Assembly: GCF_014204985.1 (NCBI RefSeq)
Contig: NZ_JACHMP010000001.1
Location: forward strand, 1,984,001-2,048,000
Source of the DNA: Streptosporangium becharense
GTDB lineage: Bacteria; Actinomycetota; Actinomycetes; Streptosporangiales; Streptosporangiaceae
Length of the DNA stretch: 64,000 bases
Reading direction: 5' to 3'
Each line of letters begins with the position of its first letter. Positions within the stretch are counted from its first letter, which is position 1. Positions 1 to 8,722 of this stretch are shown piece by piece. A program made the position numbers and the translations under genes. The notes beneath the pieces are model-generated. The model was given only the letters and a program-made list of their open reading frames with translations. It was not told the origin of the DNA and ran no database searches.

Positions 1-889
1 TGATGTGCTCCTCGCCGAAGGCGGTGCCGCAGGTGGCCACGGCCGTCGGCACACCGGAGAGGTGGCAGGCCATCACGTCGGTGTAGCCCTCGACGATCAC
101 GGCCTGGGAACGCTTGGAGATCTCACGCTTGGCCAGGTCGACCCCGTAGAGCACCTCGCTCTTGCGGTACAGCGGACTTTCCGGGGTGTTCAGGTATTTC
201 GGCCCGTCTTCGGCGTCGTTGAGCTTGCGGGCGCCGAATCCGATGACGTCGCCGGTGATGTCGCGGATGGGCCAGACCAGCCGGCCGCGGAAGCGGTCGA
301 TCGGGCCGCGACGGCCCTCCTTGGCCAGCCCGCCCTTGATCAGCTCGGCGGCGGTGAACCCCCGGGCCATCAGATGACGTGCGAGCGCCTCCCACTCGGC
401 CGGGGCGTAACCCACACCGAAGCGTTCGGCGTCGACCCGTTCGAACCCGCGCTCGGACAGGAACCGGCGCCCGGGTGCGGCCTCGGCCGCCGACAGCTTC
501 GCGGCGTAGAACTCCGCCGCCGCCCGGTGGGCCTCGATGAGGCGGCTGCGCTCGCCCTGCTCGCGGCCGGGGACGTAACCACCCTGCTCGTAGCGGAGCT
601 GGATGCCGGCGCGGTTGGCCAGGCGCTCGACGGCCTCGGCGAACGACAGGTGCTCCAGGCGCCGGACGAAGGTGATGACGTCGCCGCCCTCACCGCAGCC
701 GAAGCAGTACCAGTAACCCCGGGCGGGGGTGACGTTGAACGAGGGGCTCTTCTCGTCGTGGAAGGGGCACAGCCCCTTCAGGTTGCCGCCGCCCGCGTTG
801 CGTAGCTGGATGTGCTCGCCCACGATGTCGGCGATCGGTGAGCGCTCTCGTACGAGCGCGATGTCCTCGTCACTGATCCGGCCTGCCAC
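1..889 (-). CDS. dnaG: DNA primase DnaG, N-terminal 296 residues (runs off the window)
   Basis: DnaG makes the RNA primers for chromosome replication at the fork. Reading from a GTG at 889, the protein opens with the CHC2-type zinc-binding domain: C41, H44, C62 and C65 in the motifs CPFHDEKSPSF and CFGCGEGGD. The catalytic core follows, including the fold-typical FRGR and GFGARKL stretches. The TOPRIM motif VEGYTDVMA lies near residue 263. The frame is open to base 1, so the rest of the TOPRIM domain and the helicase-binding C-terminus lie outside the window. The assignment is certain. The exact start is the first GTG that gives the usual short N-terminus before the zinc finger. Confidence 0.97.
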   Translation of the reverse strand, partial: MAGRISDEDIALVRERSPIADIVGEHIQLRNAGGGNLKGLCPFHDEKSPSFNVTPARGYWYCFGCGEGGDVITFVRRLEHLSFAEAVERLANRAGIQLRYEQGGYVPGREQGERSRLIEAHRAAAEFYAAKLSAAEAAPGRRFLSERGFERVDAERFGVGYAPAEWEALARHLMARGFTAAELIKGGLAKEGRRGPIDRFRGRLVWPIRDITGDVIGFGARKLNDAEDGPKYLNTPESPLYRKSEVLYGVDLAKREISKRSQAVIVEGYTDVMACHLSGVPTAVATCGTAFGEEHI

Positions 890-1000
890 GCGGCGAGTCT
901 AGCCCCGGCCTCCGACAGGTCGGGGCGGTACGACGGAGACGGACGTGACAGGAGGAACACCGACTTTCCCGAAGAGGTCATGACCAACCACCAGGTCGGT

Positions 1001-1029
1001 TACAAAGGTAAAGACGCATTCTCGATAAT
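1001..1029 (+). promoter_or_regulatory. Possible promoter of the M23-like lipoprotein gene
   Basis: A good -10 box (GATAAT, 1024-1029) lies about 18 bp after a weak -35 (TTACAA). A transcript starting near 1036 would carry the GGTGGAG in front of the ATG at 1048 and would exclude the ATG at 1033. This is why I use the later start for the gene. Confidence 0.4.
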
Positions 1030-1047
1030 CTTATGCGGGTGGAGATC

Positions 1048-1998
1048 ATGCGATCGGGGCATACAGCACGATTGGCCATCGTGACCGGTGCGGTGCTCGT
1101 CACCGCGGGCTGCGCGTCCCCGATCGGGGTGGCGGGCATCGGCACGCCGTCCCCGGGGCCGGACACAGGCGCGGCGGGTGTGGTGGACACGGCGGGCACA
1201 ATGGGCACAGTGGGCACAGTGGGCACGGTCGCCGCGACGAGCCCGGCGACCTCCACCCCGGAGACCTCGGAGACCCCCACCGCGGAAACCTCGGAGACCC
1301 CCGCCCCGCCGACTGCGGTCGACCGGCCCAAGCCCGACCCGCCGGTGCGGGTCCCGCCGCCCAAGGTCTCCGACCACACCTACGTCTTCCCGGTGAAGGA
1401 CTGCCGGGTCACCTACGAGCGCCGGCTGCTGGTGCTGCCCAAGACCACGATCTGGGCGGCCAAGGGCTGCTCGTTCGTCTCCCCGGTGGACGGCGTGGTC
1501 GACGAGGTCAATGTCAAGAACCGGTGGAAACCGTCCACCGACCGCGGAGCGGACCGCGAGGGCCGTTTCGTCACCGTCATCGGCGACGACGGCGTGCGCT
1601 ACCTCGGCGGCCACCTGGACACCGTCGCCGAGGGCGTCCGGCCGGGCCTGAAGGTCAACGCGGGCCAGGTTCTCGGCCGGATCGGCAACTCGGGCAATGC
1701 CCGCTCCACCGCGAGCAACCTCTACTTCGCGATCTCCTGGAAGGCCGACCCGTCGCTGTGGTGGGTGCGCCGGGGCATGGTGGAGCCGTGGGACTACCTG
1801 GACGCCTGGCGGGAGGGCAACCCCACGTTCTCCCCGCGTGCCGCGATGCTGGCCGTGCGCAAGCGGACGGGGGCGGCGCCCGGGTGCGTGACCCTGTGCG
1901 CGTCCAAACCGCAGCCCACCCCCGGGCCCACCCGGAAACCCAAGCCGAAGCCGAGGCCGAGCCAGCCCGAGCAGATCCCGCTGAACGGGGGCGACTGA
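1048..1998 (+). CDS. Lipoprotein with a degenerate M23 (LytM-type) peptidase domain
   Basis: This 316-residue secreted protein has a lipoprotein signal with lipobox VTAGC (Cys at about 22). A Thr/Pro/Val-rich linker with short GTVGTV-type repeats follows, then an M23-like domain (about 110-240). The fold landmarks of the family are present: SPVDGVVDEV, a GGHLDTV segment and GQVLGRIGNSGNA. The zinc ligands are not. The family's HH...D is LL...T (L127, L128, T134) and the SHLHF motif is SNLYF (N224, Y226). It is therefore probably catalytically dead and may bind peptidoglycan or regulate a hydrolase. The C-terminus is a Pro/Lys-rich tail. A start at 1033 is possible but would lie too close to the -10 box. 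Confidence 0.82.
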   Translation: MRSGHTARLAIVTGAVLVTAGCASPIGVAGIGTPSPGPDTGAAGVVDTAGTMGTVGTVGTVAATSPATSTPETSETPTAETSETPAPPTAVDRPKPDPPVRVPPPKVSDHTYVFPVKDCRVTYERRLLVLPKTTIWAAKGCSFVSPVDGVVDEVNVKNRWKPSTDRGADREGRFVTVIGDDGVRYLGGHLDTVAEGVRPGLKVNAGQVLGRIGNSGNARSTASNLYFAISWKADPSLWWVRRGMVEPWDYLDAWREGNPTFSPRAAMLAVRKRTGAAPGCVTLCASKPQPTPGPTRKPKPKPRPSQPEQIPLNGGD

Positions 1999-2080
1999 CG
2001 GCCCGGCCGCACCGGCCTCTCCCGGGACCTCCGCACCGGAGCCGGACGGGCCGTCTCGGAGCGGCTGCCCCAGGCGGGTG

Positions 2081-2110
2081 AGCCGGCGTCCCGTCAGCCG
2101 GCGTCCCGTC
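2081..2110. repeat. 15-bp direct duplication between convergent genes
   Basis: AGCCGGCGTCCCGTC occurs twice head to tail, at 2081-2095 and 2096-2110, in the gap between the lipoprotein gene and dgt, which face each other. No function is evident. Confidence 0.7.
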
Positions 2111-2170
2111 AAGGACGTCGTGCCGGCGCCGAGGCGGCCGGCTCAGCGTCAGGGCACCGAGCCGACCGTC

Positions 2171-3403
2171 TCAGCGTCCCGAGAGCTCACGGTGCAGGGC
2201 GACGGCCGAGGTGTCGGTGAGCGAGGCGACCTGGTCGACGACCACCCGGAGCCGCTCGGCGTCGCCCGCGGCCCGGATGAAGGCGGAACGCAGCGCGGGC
2301 TCCAGGGTGCCGGGCGCGCCCAGCATGATCAGGTGAGCGAGGTCGTGGATCAGCTCACGCTGCCTGGCCTGGTTGGCGTGGTGGTCGTCCCTGGTCATCA
2401 CGTAGTGGGCGGTGACGCCCTTGAGCAGCGCGCACTCCAGCCGGGCCGCCCGAGGCACGATCAGGTCGGCGCTGTGGCGACCGGCGGCGGTGCCGTACGC
2501 CTCCCGGGTGGCGAACTCCGCCGACCTGCAGAAACGGCCGATGAGCGCGCTGGTGAGCCCCTTGATCGCGGCGAGTCCGGCGAGGGAGCGGTCGAAGTGG
2601 CGGGGCCACAGCGGCTGCGCGACCAGGCGTCCGAACAGCTCCTCCAGCTCTCCGGGGTCGGCGTCGGGCGCGTACCAGTCACGGGTGACGGCGCAGATCT
2701 CGCGGCGCTCCGCCGGGTCGCGCAGCGCCTCCAGTTCGGCCCTGCCCGAGTGGAGGGCGTCCTCCAGGTCGTGCACCGAGTAGGCGACGTCGTCGGCCCA
2801 GTCCATGATCTGCGCCTCAAAACTGACCCGCCCCGCCGGCGCGTCCTCCCTGATCCATTCGAAGACCGGAAGATCGTCGGCGTAGACGCAGTACTTGGGA
2901 CCGCGCTCCCGGGTCCACGGGTATTTGACGGCGGCGTCCAGCGACGCGCGGGTGAGGTTGAGCCCGGCACTGCGGCCGTCCTCGGTGAGGACCTTCACCT
3001 CCAGCCGGGTCAGCAGGCGCAGGCTCTGCGCGTTGCCCTCGAAGCCGCCGCACCCGGCGGCCAGCTCGTTGAGCGCGGCCTCCCCGTTGTGCCCGAACGG
3101 CGGGTGGCCGAGGTCGTGGGCCAGGCAGGCGGTCTCCACCAGGTCGGGGTCGCGGCCGAGGGCCTCGCCCATCTCCCGGCCGATCTGCGCGCACTCCAGG
3201 GAGTGGGTCAGTCTCGTGCGGGCGACGTGGTGACCGCTGCCCAAGGTCTCCCCCGGGCCGACGACCTGGGTCTTGGCCGCGAGCCGCCGCAGCCCCGCGC
3301 TGTGCAGCACCCTGGCCCGGTCACGCCCGAACGGGCTCCTGCGCGGGTTGCCGGGTGGTTCCGGCACCCATCTGGCCTGATCACGCTCGTCGTAGCCATG
3401 CAT
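2171..3403 (-). CDS. dgt: Deoxyguanosinetriphosphate triphosphohydrolase-like protein (HD domain)
   Basis: Predicted dNTP triphosphohydrolase, splitting dGTP or other dNTPs into deoxynucleoside and triphosphate in the cytoplasm. The 410-residue protein carries the HD-domain metal ligands in order: H67 (RTRLTHSLE), H96-D97 (ACLAHDLGHPPFGHNGE), and a later Asp in MDWADDVAYSVHDLED. The start MHGYDERDQARW is the one preceded by AGGG five bases upstream, and the frame upstream of it has no family resemblance. Its partner on the left is convergent, and ppdK lies upstream on the same strand behind its own terminator. dgt also sits near dnaG in other actinomycetes. Confidence 0.93.
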   Translation of the reverse strand: MHGYDERDQARWVPEPPGNPRRSPFGRDRARVLHSAGLRRLAAKTQVVGPGETLGSGHHVARTRLTHSLECAQIGREMGEALGRDPDLVETACLAHDLGHPPFGHNGEAALNELAAGCGGFEGNAQSLRLLTRLEVKVLTEDGRSAGLNLTRASLDAAVKYPWTRERGPKYCVYADDLPVFEWIREDAPAGRVSFEAQIMDWADDVAYSVHDLEDALHSGRAELEALRDPAERREICAVTRDWYAPDADPGELEELFGRLVAQPLWPRHFDRSLAGLAAIKGLTSALIGRFCRSAEFATREAYGTAAGRHSADLIVPRAARLECALLKGVTAHYVMTRDDHHANQARQRELIHDLAHLIMLGAPGTLEPALRSAFIRAAGDAERLRVVVDQVASLTDTSAVALHRELSGR

Positions 3404-3587
3404 AAGTGCCCTGATTTTATCCGCGATGCCGGTGATCATTCCGAACGGTGGGAAAACACCTGTTGACCAGCACAAGCCCTGCGCGGGGGTGGCGACCGGC
3501 CTCACCGGCGCGTGCCCTCCGCCGGATCGGCGGTCCGCGCAGGGTACGGCCCCGGTGCCCTGCGCGGGGGAGGCGCCCCGAAAAGAA

Positions 3588-3631
3588 CGCGGGCCCCGGT
3601 TCCGGACGCGCCGGGAGACCGGGGCCCCGCG
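3588..3631 (-). terminator. Hairpin terminator of ppdK
   Basis: The inverted repeat GGGCCCCGGT / ACCGGGGCCC extends to 13 pairs with one bulge. It starts 16 bp after the ppdK stop and lies before dgt. There is no U-run, which is usual for terminators in high-GC actinomycetes. Confidence 0.65.
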
Positions 3632-3646
3632 ACGGGACAGAAGAGA

Positions 3647-6289
3647 TCAGCGGGTGTCGGAGCCCGCGCAGACCAGAGCCGCGCGGGCGGCCTCCAGACG
3701 CGCGACCGGGATGCGGAACGGCGAGCAGGACACGTAGTCCAGGCCGACCTGGTGGCAGAAGTGGACCGAGGCCGGGTCGCCGCCGTGTTCGCCGCAGATG
3801 CCGAGCTTCAGGTCGGGGCGGGTCCTGCGACCCTCCTCCGCGGCGAGGGCGACGAGCCTGCCGACGCCGTCACGGTCGAGGGTCTCGAACGGGGAGACGC
3901 CGAAGACGCCCAGCTCCAGATACTTGGAGAAGAACGCCGCCTCGACGTCGTCGCGGGAGAAGCCCCACGTCATCTGGGTGAGGTCGTTGGTGCCGAAGGA
4001 GAAGAACTCGGCGGCCTCGGCGATCTGCCCGGCGGTCAGCGCCGCGCGCGGCACCTCGATCATCGTCCCGACCAGCGCCTCGACTCCGGCCTCGGCGAGG
4101 ATCCGCCGTGCCTCGTCCCTGACGTGCTCCAGCTCCTGGACCGCGCCGACGAGCGGGATCATGATCTCCGCGCGGGCGCCCGGCACGGCCGCGGCCGCGT
4201 CGGCGATCGCCCGCACCTGCATGGCGAACAGGCCGGGGATGACCAGGCCGAGCCGCACGCCGCGCAGGCCCAGCATGGGGTTCTGCTCGTGGAGCCGCTT
4301 GACCGCGGCCAGCAGCCTGCGGTCCTTCTCCTCGGCCGCGTCGCCGGCGAGGGCGACCTTCACCGCCAGCTCGGTGTAGTCGGGCAGGAACTCGTGGAGC
4401 GGCGGGTCGATCAGGCGGATCGTGACGGGCAGGCCCGCCATCGCCTGGAAGATCTCGGTGAAGTCGGCCCGCTGGAGCGGTTCCAGCGCGGCGAGCGCGC
4501 GCTCGCGCTCCTCGTCGGAGGACGCCAGGACCAGGTCCTCGACGAGCTGCCTGCGCTCTCCGAGGAACATGTGCTCGGTCCGGCAGAGTCCGATGCCCTG
4601 GGCACCGAACCTGCGGGCCCGCGCGGCGTCCTCGGCGTTGTCGGCGTTGGCGCGCACCTGCAGCCGGCGGCGGGCGTCGGCGTGGGACATGATGCGGTCG
4701 ACGGCGCGGACGAGCTCGTCGTCGAGGTCGCCCGTGCCCTCGAAGTACTCCACCACCGGTGAGGGGACCACGGGCACCTCGCCCAGGTAGACCAGCCCGC
4801 TGGAGCCGTCGATGGAGATGACGTCTCCCTCGGAGACCACGACGCCGCCGGGCGCGGTGAACCTGCGTTCCCTGGTGGAGACCTCAAGCTCCTCGGCGCC
4901 GCACACGCAGGTCTTGCCCATGCCTCTGGCGACCACCGCGGCGTGCGACGTCTTGCCGCCGCGGCTGGTCAGGACGCCCTGGGCGGCGATCATCCCGGCG
5001 AGGTCGTCGGGGTTGGTCTCGCGGCGTACCAGGATGACGGCCTCCCCCCGCCCGGCCAGCTCGACGGCCCGCTCGGTGCAGAAGACGGCCTTTCCGACGG
5101 CCGCCCCGGGCGAGGCGTTCATCCCCTTGGCGATCACCGTGCCGCCGGTGTCCTTGGCGAAGCGGGGGAACATGAGCTGGGCGAGCTGGTCGCCGGAGAC
5201 CCGGGTCACCGCCTCGTCGAGGTCGATCACGCCCTGGTCGACGAGCTGGACCGCGATGCGGAACGCGGCGCCCGCGGTGCGCTTGCCCACGCGGGTCTGG
5301 AGCATCCAGAGCTTGCCGCGCTCGACGGTGAACTCGATGTCGCACAGGTCCCGGTAGTGGTTCTCCAGGGTGTCCATGATGCGCAGCAGCTCGTCGTAGA
5401 CGGGCTTGTCGATGCCCTCCAGCTCCTGCAGCGACATGGTGTTGCGGATGCCCGCGACCACGTCCTCGCCCTGCGCGTTCTGCAGGTAGTCGCCGTACAC
5501 GCCCTGGTGGCCGGTGCCCGGGTCGCGGGTGAAGGCCACCCCGGTGCCGGAGTCCATGCCGCAGTTGCCGAAGACCATGGAGCAGACGTTGACCGCCGTG
5601 CCCAGGTCGGCGGGGATGCGCTCCTGGCGGCGGTAGAGGACGGCCCGCGGGGCGTTCCAGGACTCGAAGACGGCCCGGACCGCCATGTTCATCTGCCGGT
5701 GGGGGTCGGCGGGGAAGTCCTCGCCGGTCTGCGCGCGGACGATGTCCTTGTAGGTGGCGACCAGGCGCTGGAAGTCGGCCGCCTGGAGGTCGAGGTCGGC
5801 GCGGCCGTCCTTGAGCTCCTCCAGGGCGTCGTCGAACAGCTCGCCGTCGATGCCCTGCACGGTCTTGCCGAACATCTGGATGAGACGACGGTAGGAGTCC
5901 CAGGCGAAGCGCTCGTTGCCGCCCGCCTGCTTGGCCAGTCCGCGTACGGAGTCGTCGTTGAGGCCGATGTTGAGGACGGTCTCCATCATGCCCGGCATCG
6001 AGAAGGCCGCTCCGGAGCGCACGCTCACCAGGAGCGGGTCGTCAGCCTGGCCCAGCCGGCGGCCCATCCGGGCCTCCAGCGCGGCCAGATGCTCGGAGAT
6101 CTCCTCCTCCAGGCCGTCGGGGAAGGCGGCGTCCGCCAGGAAGCTGCGGCACGCGTCGGTGGTGATGGTGAAGCCGGGGGGCACCGGCAGTCCGAGATTG
6201 GTCATCTCGGCGAGGTTCGCCCCCTTACCGCCGAGCAGATCTTTGAGATCTTTGTTGCCCTCGGTGAAGTCGTAAACGTACTTGGGCAC
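3647..6289 (-). CDS. ppdK: Pyruvate, phosphate dikinase
   Basis: Interconverts pyruvate, ATP and Pi with PEP, AMP and PPi in central carbon metabolism. The 880-residue length is normal. The N-terminal ATP-grasp region has GGKGANLAEM and SVRSGAAFSMPGMMET. The central swivelling domain has the phosphohistidine motif GGKTSHAAVVARGMG. The C-terminal PEP-binding barrel has GLCRTEHMF, FGTNDLTQMTWG and GICGEHGGDP. The GTG start at 6289 is fixed by a perfect AAGGAG five bases upstream. The upstream ATG at 6385 would add a tail unlike the family. Control probably involves the upstream palindrome described separately. Confidence 0.97.
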   Translation of the reverse strand: MPKYVYDFTEGNKDLKDLLGGKGANLAEMTNLGLPVPPGFTITTDACRSFLADAAFPDGLEEEISEHLAALEARMGRRLGQADDPLLVSVRSGAAFSMPGMMETVLNIGLNDDSVRGLAKQAGGNERFAWDSYRRLIQMFGKTVQGIDGELFDDALEELKDGRADLDLQAADFQRLVATYKDIVRAQTGEDFPADPHRQMNMAVRAVFESWNAPRAVLYRRQERIPADLGTAVNVCSMVFGNCGMDSGTGVAFTRDPGTGHQGVYGDYLQNAQGEDVVAGIRNTMSLQELEGIDKPVYDELLRIMDTLENHYRDLCDIEFTVERGKLWMLQTRVGKRTAGAAFRIAVQLVDQGVIDLDEAVTRVSGDQLAQLMFPRFAKDTGGTVIAKGMNASPGAAVGKAVFCTERAVELAGRGEAVILVRRETNPDDLAGMIAAQGVLTSRGGKTSHAAVVARGMGKTCVCGAEELEVSTRERRFTAPGGVVVSEGDVISIDGSSGLVYLGEVPVVPSPVVEYFEGTGDLDDELVRAVDRIMSHADARRRLQVRANADNAEDAARARRFGAQGIGLCRTEHMFLGERRQLVEDLVLASSDEERERALAALEPLQRADFTEIFQAMAGLPVTIRLIDPPLHEFLPDYTELAVKVALAGDAAEEKDRRLLAAVKRLHEQNPMLGLRGVRLGLVIPGLFAMQVRAIADAAAAVPGARAEIMIPLVGAVQELEHVRDEARRILAEAGVEALVGTMIEVPRAALTAGQIAEAAEFFSFGTNDLTQMTWGFSRDDVEAAFFSKYLELGVFGVSPFETLDRDGVGRLVALAAEEGRRTRPDLKLGICGEHGGDPASVHFCHQVGLDYVSCSPFRIPVARLEAARAALVCAGSDTR

Positions 6290-6415
6290 GGTTGCTCCTT
6301 CTGCGACTTCAAGCGACGTCTGGTTCCGCCTCTCTCGGACTCTACCGATAAAGAAGATACCGAAACGGCACACACCGATGGACATCGCATCTTCGCAGCT
6401 CAGAGCCTACATACC

Positions 6416-6443
6416 GGTCTAATCCACTTCAAATAACCGTCAA
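6416..6443 (-). promoter_or_regulatory. Candidate ppdK promoter
   Basis: On the minus strand, TTGACG (6443-6438) is followed after 16 bp by TAGACC (6421-6416), in one of the few AT-richer stretches of the gap. A transcript would begin near 6409, leaving a leader of about 120 nt before the ppdK GTG. Confidence 0.4.
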
Positions 6444-6470
6444 ATCCGCAACCATATCCATCAGACGAAA

Positions 6471-6502
6471 AATTGGTTTATACCAATTGGTATAAACCAA
6501 TT
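6471..6502. promoter_or_regulatory. 32-bp perfect palindrome, likely double operator upstream of ppdK
   Basis: Bases 6471-6502 are identical to their reverse complement. The palindrome is made of two 14-bp arms, TTGGTTTATACCAA and TTGGTATAAACCAA. Each arm is itself near-palindromic and fits GTNTANAC, the core I know from HutC-type GntR-family operators. It lies 28 bp upstream of the candidate ppdK -35 box. No plus-strand gene starts nearby, so ppdK is the only evident target. The regulator is not in the window. The role as operator is inferred. Confidence 0.7.
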
Positions 6503-6588
6503 GTCTCAGCATTCAAACACGTTCACGGAAGGTTCAGCGCTCGTCCGGGGCCGCGCACCGCCCGCCGGATCCGGCCTCCGGCGCGGAT

Positions 6589-6678
6589 GGACGGGGCCTC
6601 CGGAGCGGGCGGGCAGAAGGCTTCCGCGCAGGCGGACGGGGCTTCCAGCGCGGGCGGGCAGAAGGCTTCCGCGCAGGC
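6589..6678. repeat. 45-bp tandem duplication
   Basis: Two 45-bp units (6589-6633 and 6634-6678) differ at only a few bases, and a third copy begins and then diverges. They lie in the 593-bp gap between glyS and ppdK. The unit length is a multiple of three and a small plus-strand frame crosses it, but that frame has no start signal or family resemblance. I do not call it a gene. Confidence 0.75.
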
Positions 6679-6736
6679 GGACAGCGGAGAAGGGGGCAGG
6701 AGGACCAGAAGGACAGGGAGAACGGGGGGGCGAAGA

Positions 6737-6776
6737 CGACGGCCGGCGGCCCCGTGACAGGGGCCACCGGCCGTCG
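6737..6776 (-). terminator. Second hairpin downstream of glyS
   Basis: A 17-bp stem (one mismatch) with loop GTGACA; the arms read CGACGGCCGG and CCGGCCGTCG at the base. It lies 107 bp past the glyS stop, behind a first hairpin, and gives a tandem terminator in the gap. Confidence 0.6.
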
Positions 6777-6795
6777 CAAGCCGGGCCGAACCGCG

Positions 6796-6830
6796 TCCGC
6801 CCGGCGGCTCGTGGTGAGCCGCCGGGCGGA
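6796..6830 (-). terminator. Terminator hairpin of glyS
   Basis: A perfect 15-bp stem (TCCGCCCGGCGGCTC and its complement) with a 5-base loop, 53 bp downstream of the glyS stop codon. Confidence 0.7.
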
Positions 6831-6882
6831 TACGGTCGGATCGGGTTACCGGGCGGGCCGGCCGGGGCCGGTCGCCGTCGGG

Positions 6883-8268
6883 TCAGTCGTTGAGGTGCTG
6901 GCGCAGGTAGGACTCGACCTGGTCGAGGGCGACGCGCTGCTGGGCCATCGAGTCGCGCTCACGGATGGTCACCGCCTGGTCGTCGAGGGTGTCGAAGTCG
7001 ACGGTAACGCAGAACGGCGTGCCGATCTCGTCCTGGCGGCGGTAGCGACGGCCGATCGCACCCGCGTCGTCGAACTCGACGTTCCACCGGCGGCGGAGCC
7101 GCGCGGCCAGGTCCTTGGCCTTCGGCGACAGGTCGGCGTTGCGCGACAGCGGCAGCACTGCGACCTTGACCGGCGCGAGGCGGTGGTCGAGGCGCATCAC
7201 GGTGCGCTTCTCCATGACACCCTTGGCGTTGGGCGCCTCGTCCTCGGTGTAGGCGTCGAGCAGGAAGGTGAGGGTGGCCCGGTCGACACCGGCGGCCGGC
7301 TCGATCACGTACGGGACGTAGCGCTCACCGGTGTCCTGCTCGAAGAAGCTCAGGTCGGTGCCGGACGCCTTGCCGTGCGCGGTCAGGTCGTAGTCGGTGC
7401 GGTTGGCGACGCCCTCCAGCTCGCCCCACTCGCTGCCGGTGAAGTTGAAGCGGTACTCGATGTCGACGGTCCGCTTGGAGTAGTGGGACAGCTTCTCCTG
7501 CGGGTGCTCGTAGATGCGCAGGTTGTCCTTGTTGATGCCCAGGTCCGTGTACCAGCGGAAACGCTCGTCGATCCAGTACTGGTGCCACTCCTCGTCGGTG
7601 CCCGGCTTGACGAAGAACTCCATCTCCATCTGCTCGAACTCGCGGGTGCGGAAGATGAAGTTGCCCGGGGTGATCTCGTTCCGGAACGACTTGCCGATCT
7701 GGCCGATACCGAAGGGGATCTTCCGGCGCGCCGACTGCTGGACGTTGAGGTAGTTGATGAAGATGCCCTGGGCGGTCTCCGGCCGCAGGTAGGCCAGGCC
7801 CGATTCGTCCTCGACCGCGCCGAGGTAGGTCTTGAGCAGGCCGCTGAACTGCCTGGGCTCGGTGAAGGCGCCCTTGGTGCCGCAGTTGGGGCAGGTGATG
7901 TCGGCCAGGCCGCCCGCGGGGGGCTTGCCGTGCTTGTCGGCGTACGCCTCCTCGAGGTGGTCGGCGCGGAAGCGCTTGTGGCACGACTGGCATTCGGTCA
8001 GCGGGTCGGTGAAGGTCTCCACGTGGCCGCTGGCCTGCCACACCTCACGGGCGAGGATGACGCAGGAGTCGAGGCCGACCACGTCGTCGCGGCCCTGCAC
8101 GACGGCCTTCCACCACTGGCGCTTGACGTTGTTCTTGAGCTCGACGCCCAGTGGACCGTAGTCCCACGAGGCGCGCAGGCCGCCGTAGATCTCGCTGGAG
8201 GGGTACACGAGCCCGCGTCGCTTGGCGAGGCTGACGATGGTGTCCATGATGTCCGTACGGCGTGCCAT
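6883..8268 (-). CDS. glyS: Glycyl-tRNA synthetase, single-chain type
   Basis: Class II aminoacyl-tRNA synthetase that charges tRNA-Gly. The 461-residue protein has class II motif 2 in [25 protein letters not shown] and a motif 3 region near the end of the catalytic core. The insertion has a zinc-ribbon with CQSCHK and CPNCG pairs. The C-terminal anticodon-binding domain carries VAVLPLSRN and ends in SYLRQHLND. The start [19 protein letters not shown] at 8268 has a GGAG ten bases upstream. An in-frame extension to 8535 lacks family resemblance. A small monooxygenase-fold gene lies 131 bp upstream on the same strand. Confidence 0.96.
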   Translation of the reverse strand: MARRTDIMDTIVSLAKRRGLVYPSSEIYGGLRASWDYGPLGVELKNNVKRQWWKAVVQGRDDVVGLDSCVILAREVWQASGHVETFTDPLTECQSCHKRFRADHLEEAYADKHGKPPAGGLADITCPNCGTKGAFTEPRQFSGLLKTYLGAVEDESGLAYLRPETAQGIFINYLNVQQSARRKIPFGIGQIGKSFRNEITPGNFIFRTREFEQMEMEFFVKPGTDEEWHQYWIDERFRWYTDLGINKDNLRIYEHPQEKLSHYSKRTVDIEYRFNFTGSEWGELEGVANRTDYDLTAHGKASGTDLSFFEQDTGERYVPYVIEPAAGVDRATLTFLLDAYTEDEAPNAKGVMEKRTVMRLDHRLAPVKVAVLPLSRNADLSPKAKDLAARLRRRWNVEFDDAGAIGRRYRRQDEIGTPFCVTVDFDTLDDQAVTIRERDSMAQQRVALDQVESYLRQHLND

Positions 8269-8399
8269 GAAAGGGAATCTCCATCCGGCTGGAGGTCGGC
8301 GAGGAATTGACTGGGCATCCAGCTTAGGGGAGTCGGGAGGGCGGGACATGCCCATAAACCATGATGGGGGCCTCGACCCGGCAAAGCTTGCCCGGCGGC

Positions 8400-8678
8400 T
8401 CAGGGACGGTCGACGTCCTCGAACGCGCTCGGCTCGTTGACCATCAGCGTCATCAGCGGATACATGACCATCCGGGCCGCGCTCAGTGCCCTGCGGTAGA
8501 ACCCCGCGCCGTCCCACTCGCTGACCAGCGCCCACAGCTCCGGCTCGTCCACCGACCTCGACACCCGGCCGCGTACGAACCCCGGCTGCCCGGCGAACGC
8601 GTCGACGATCTCGTACGCCCGGGCCGTGAACTCCTCGGTGCGGTCCTGCGGCACGGAGTAGCGGATGAGAGCAAGCAT
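8400..8678 (-). CDS. Small antibiotic-biosynthesis-monooxygenase-like (ABM fold) protein
   Basis: A 92-residue protein beginning [12 protein letters not shown]. The pattern is that of dimeric alpha-beta barrel ABM domains: a beta strand, an E/F-rich helix ([29 protein letters not shown]), then [13 protein letters not shown]. Such proteins are small oxygenases or ligand-binding dimers of unknown substrate. It is divergent from the membrane protein gene at 8723, only 44 bp away. No catalytic residue can be named. Confidence 0.72.
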   Translation of the reverse strand: MLALIRYSVPQDRTEEFTARAYEIVDAFAGQPGFVRGRVSRSVDEPELWALVSEWDGAGFYRRALSAARMVMYPLMTLMVNEPSAFEDVDRP

Positions 8679-8722
8679 CCGCCCAGCATGCCAGAGCCCG
8701 CCCGGCGGGTTAGGCTCGGACC

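Noticed and set aside
5-805. Long plus-strand frame opposite dnaG
   Set aside because: It is the complement of primase; composition bias of the high-GC genome leaves such antisense frames open throughout the window.
6473-6757. Small plus-strand frame starting in the 32-bp palindrome and crossing the 45-bp repeat
   Set aside because: No ribosome site, starts inside a regulatory palindrome, low-complexity product with no family resemblance.
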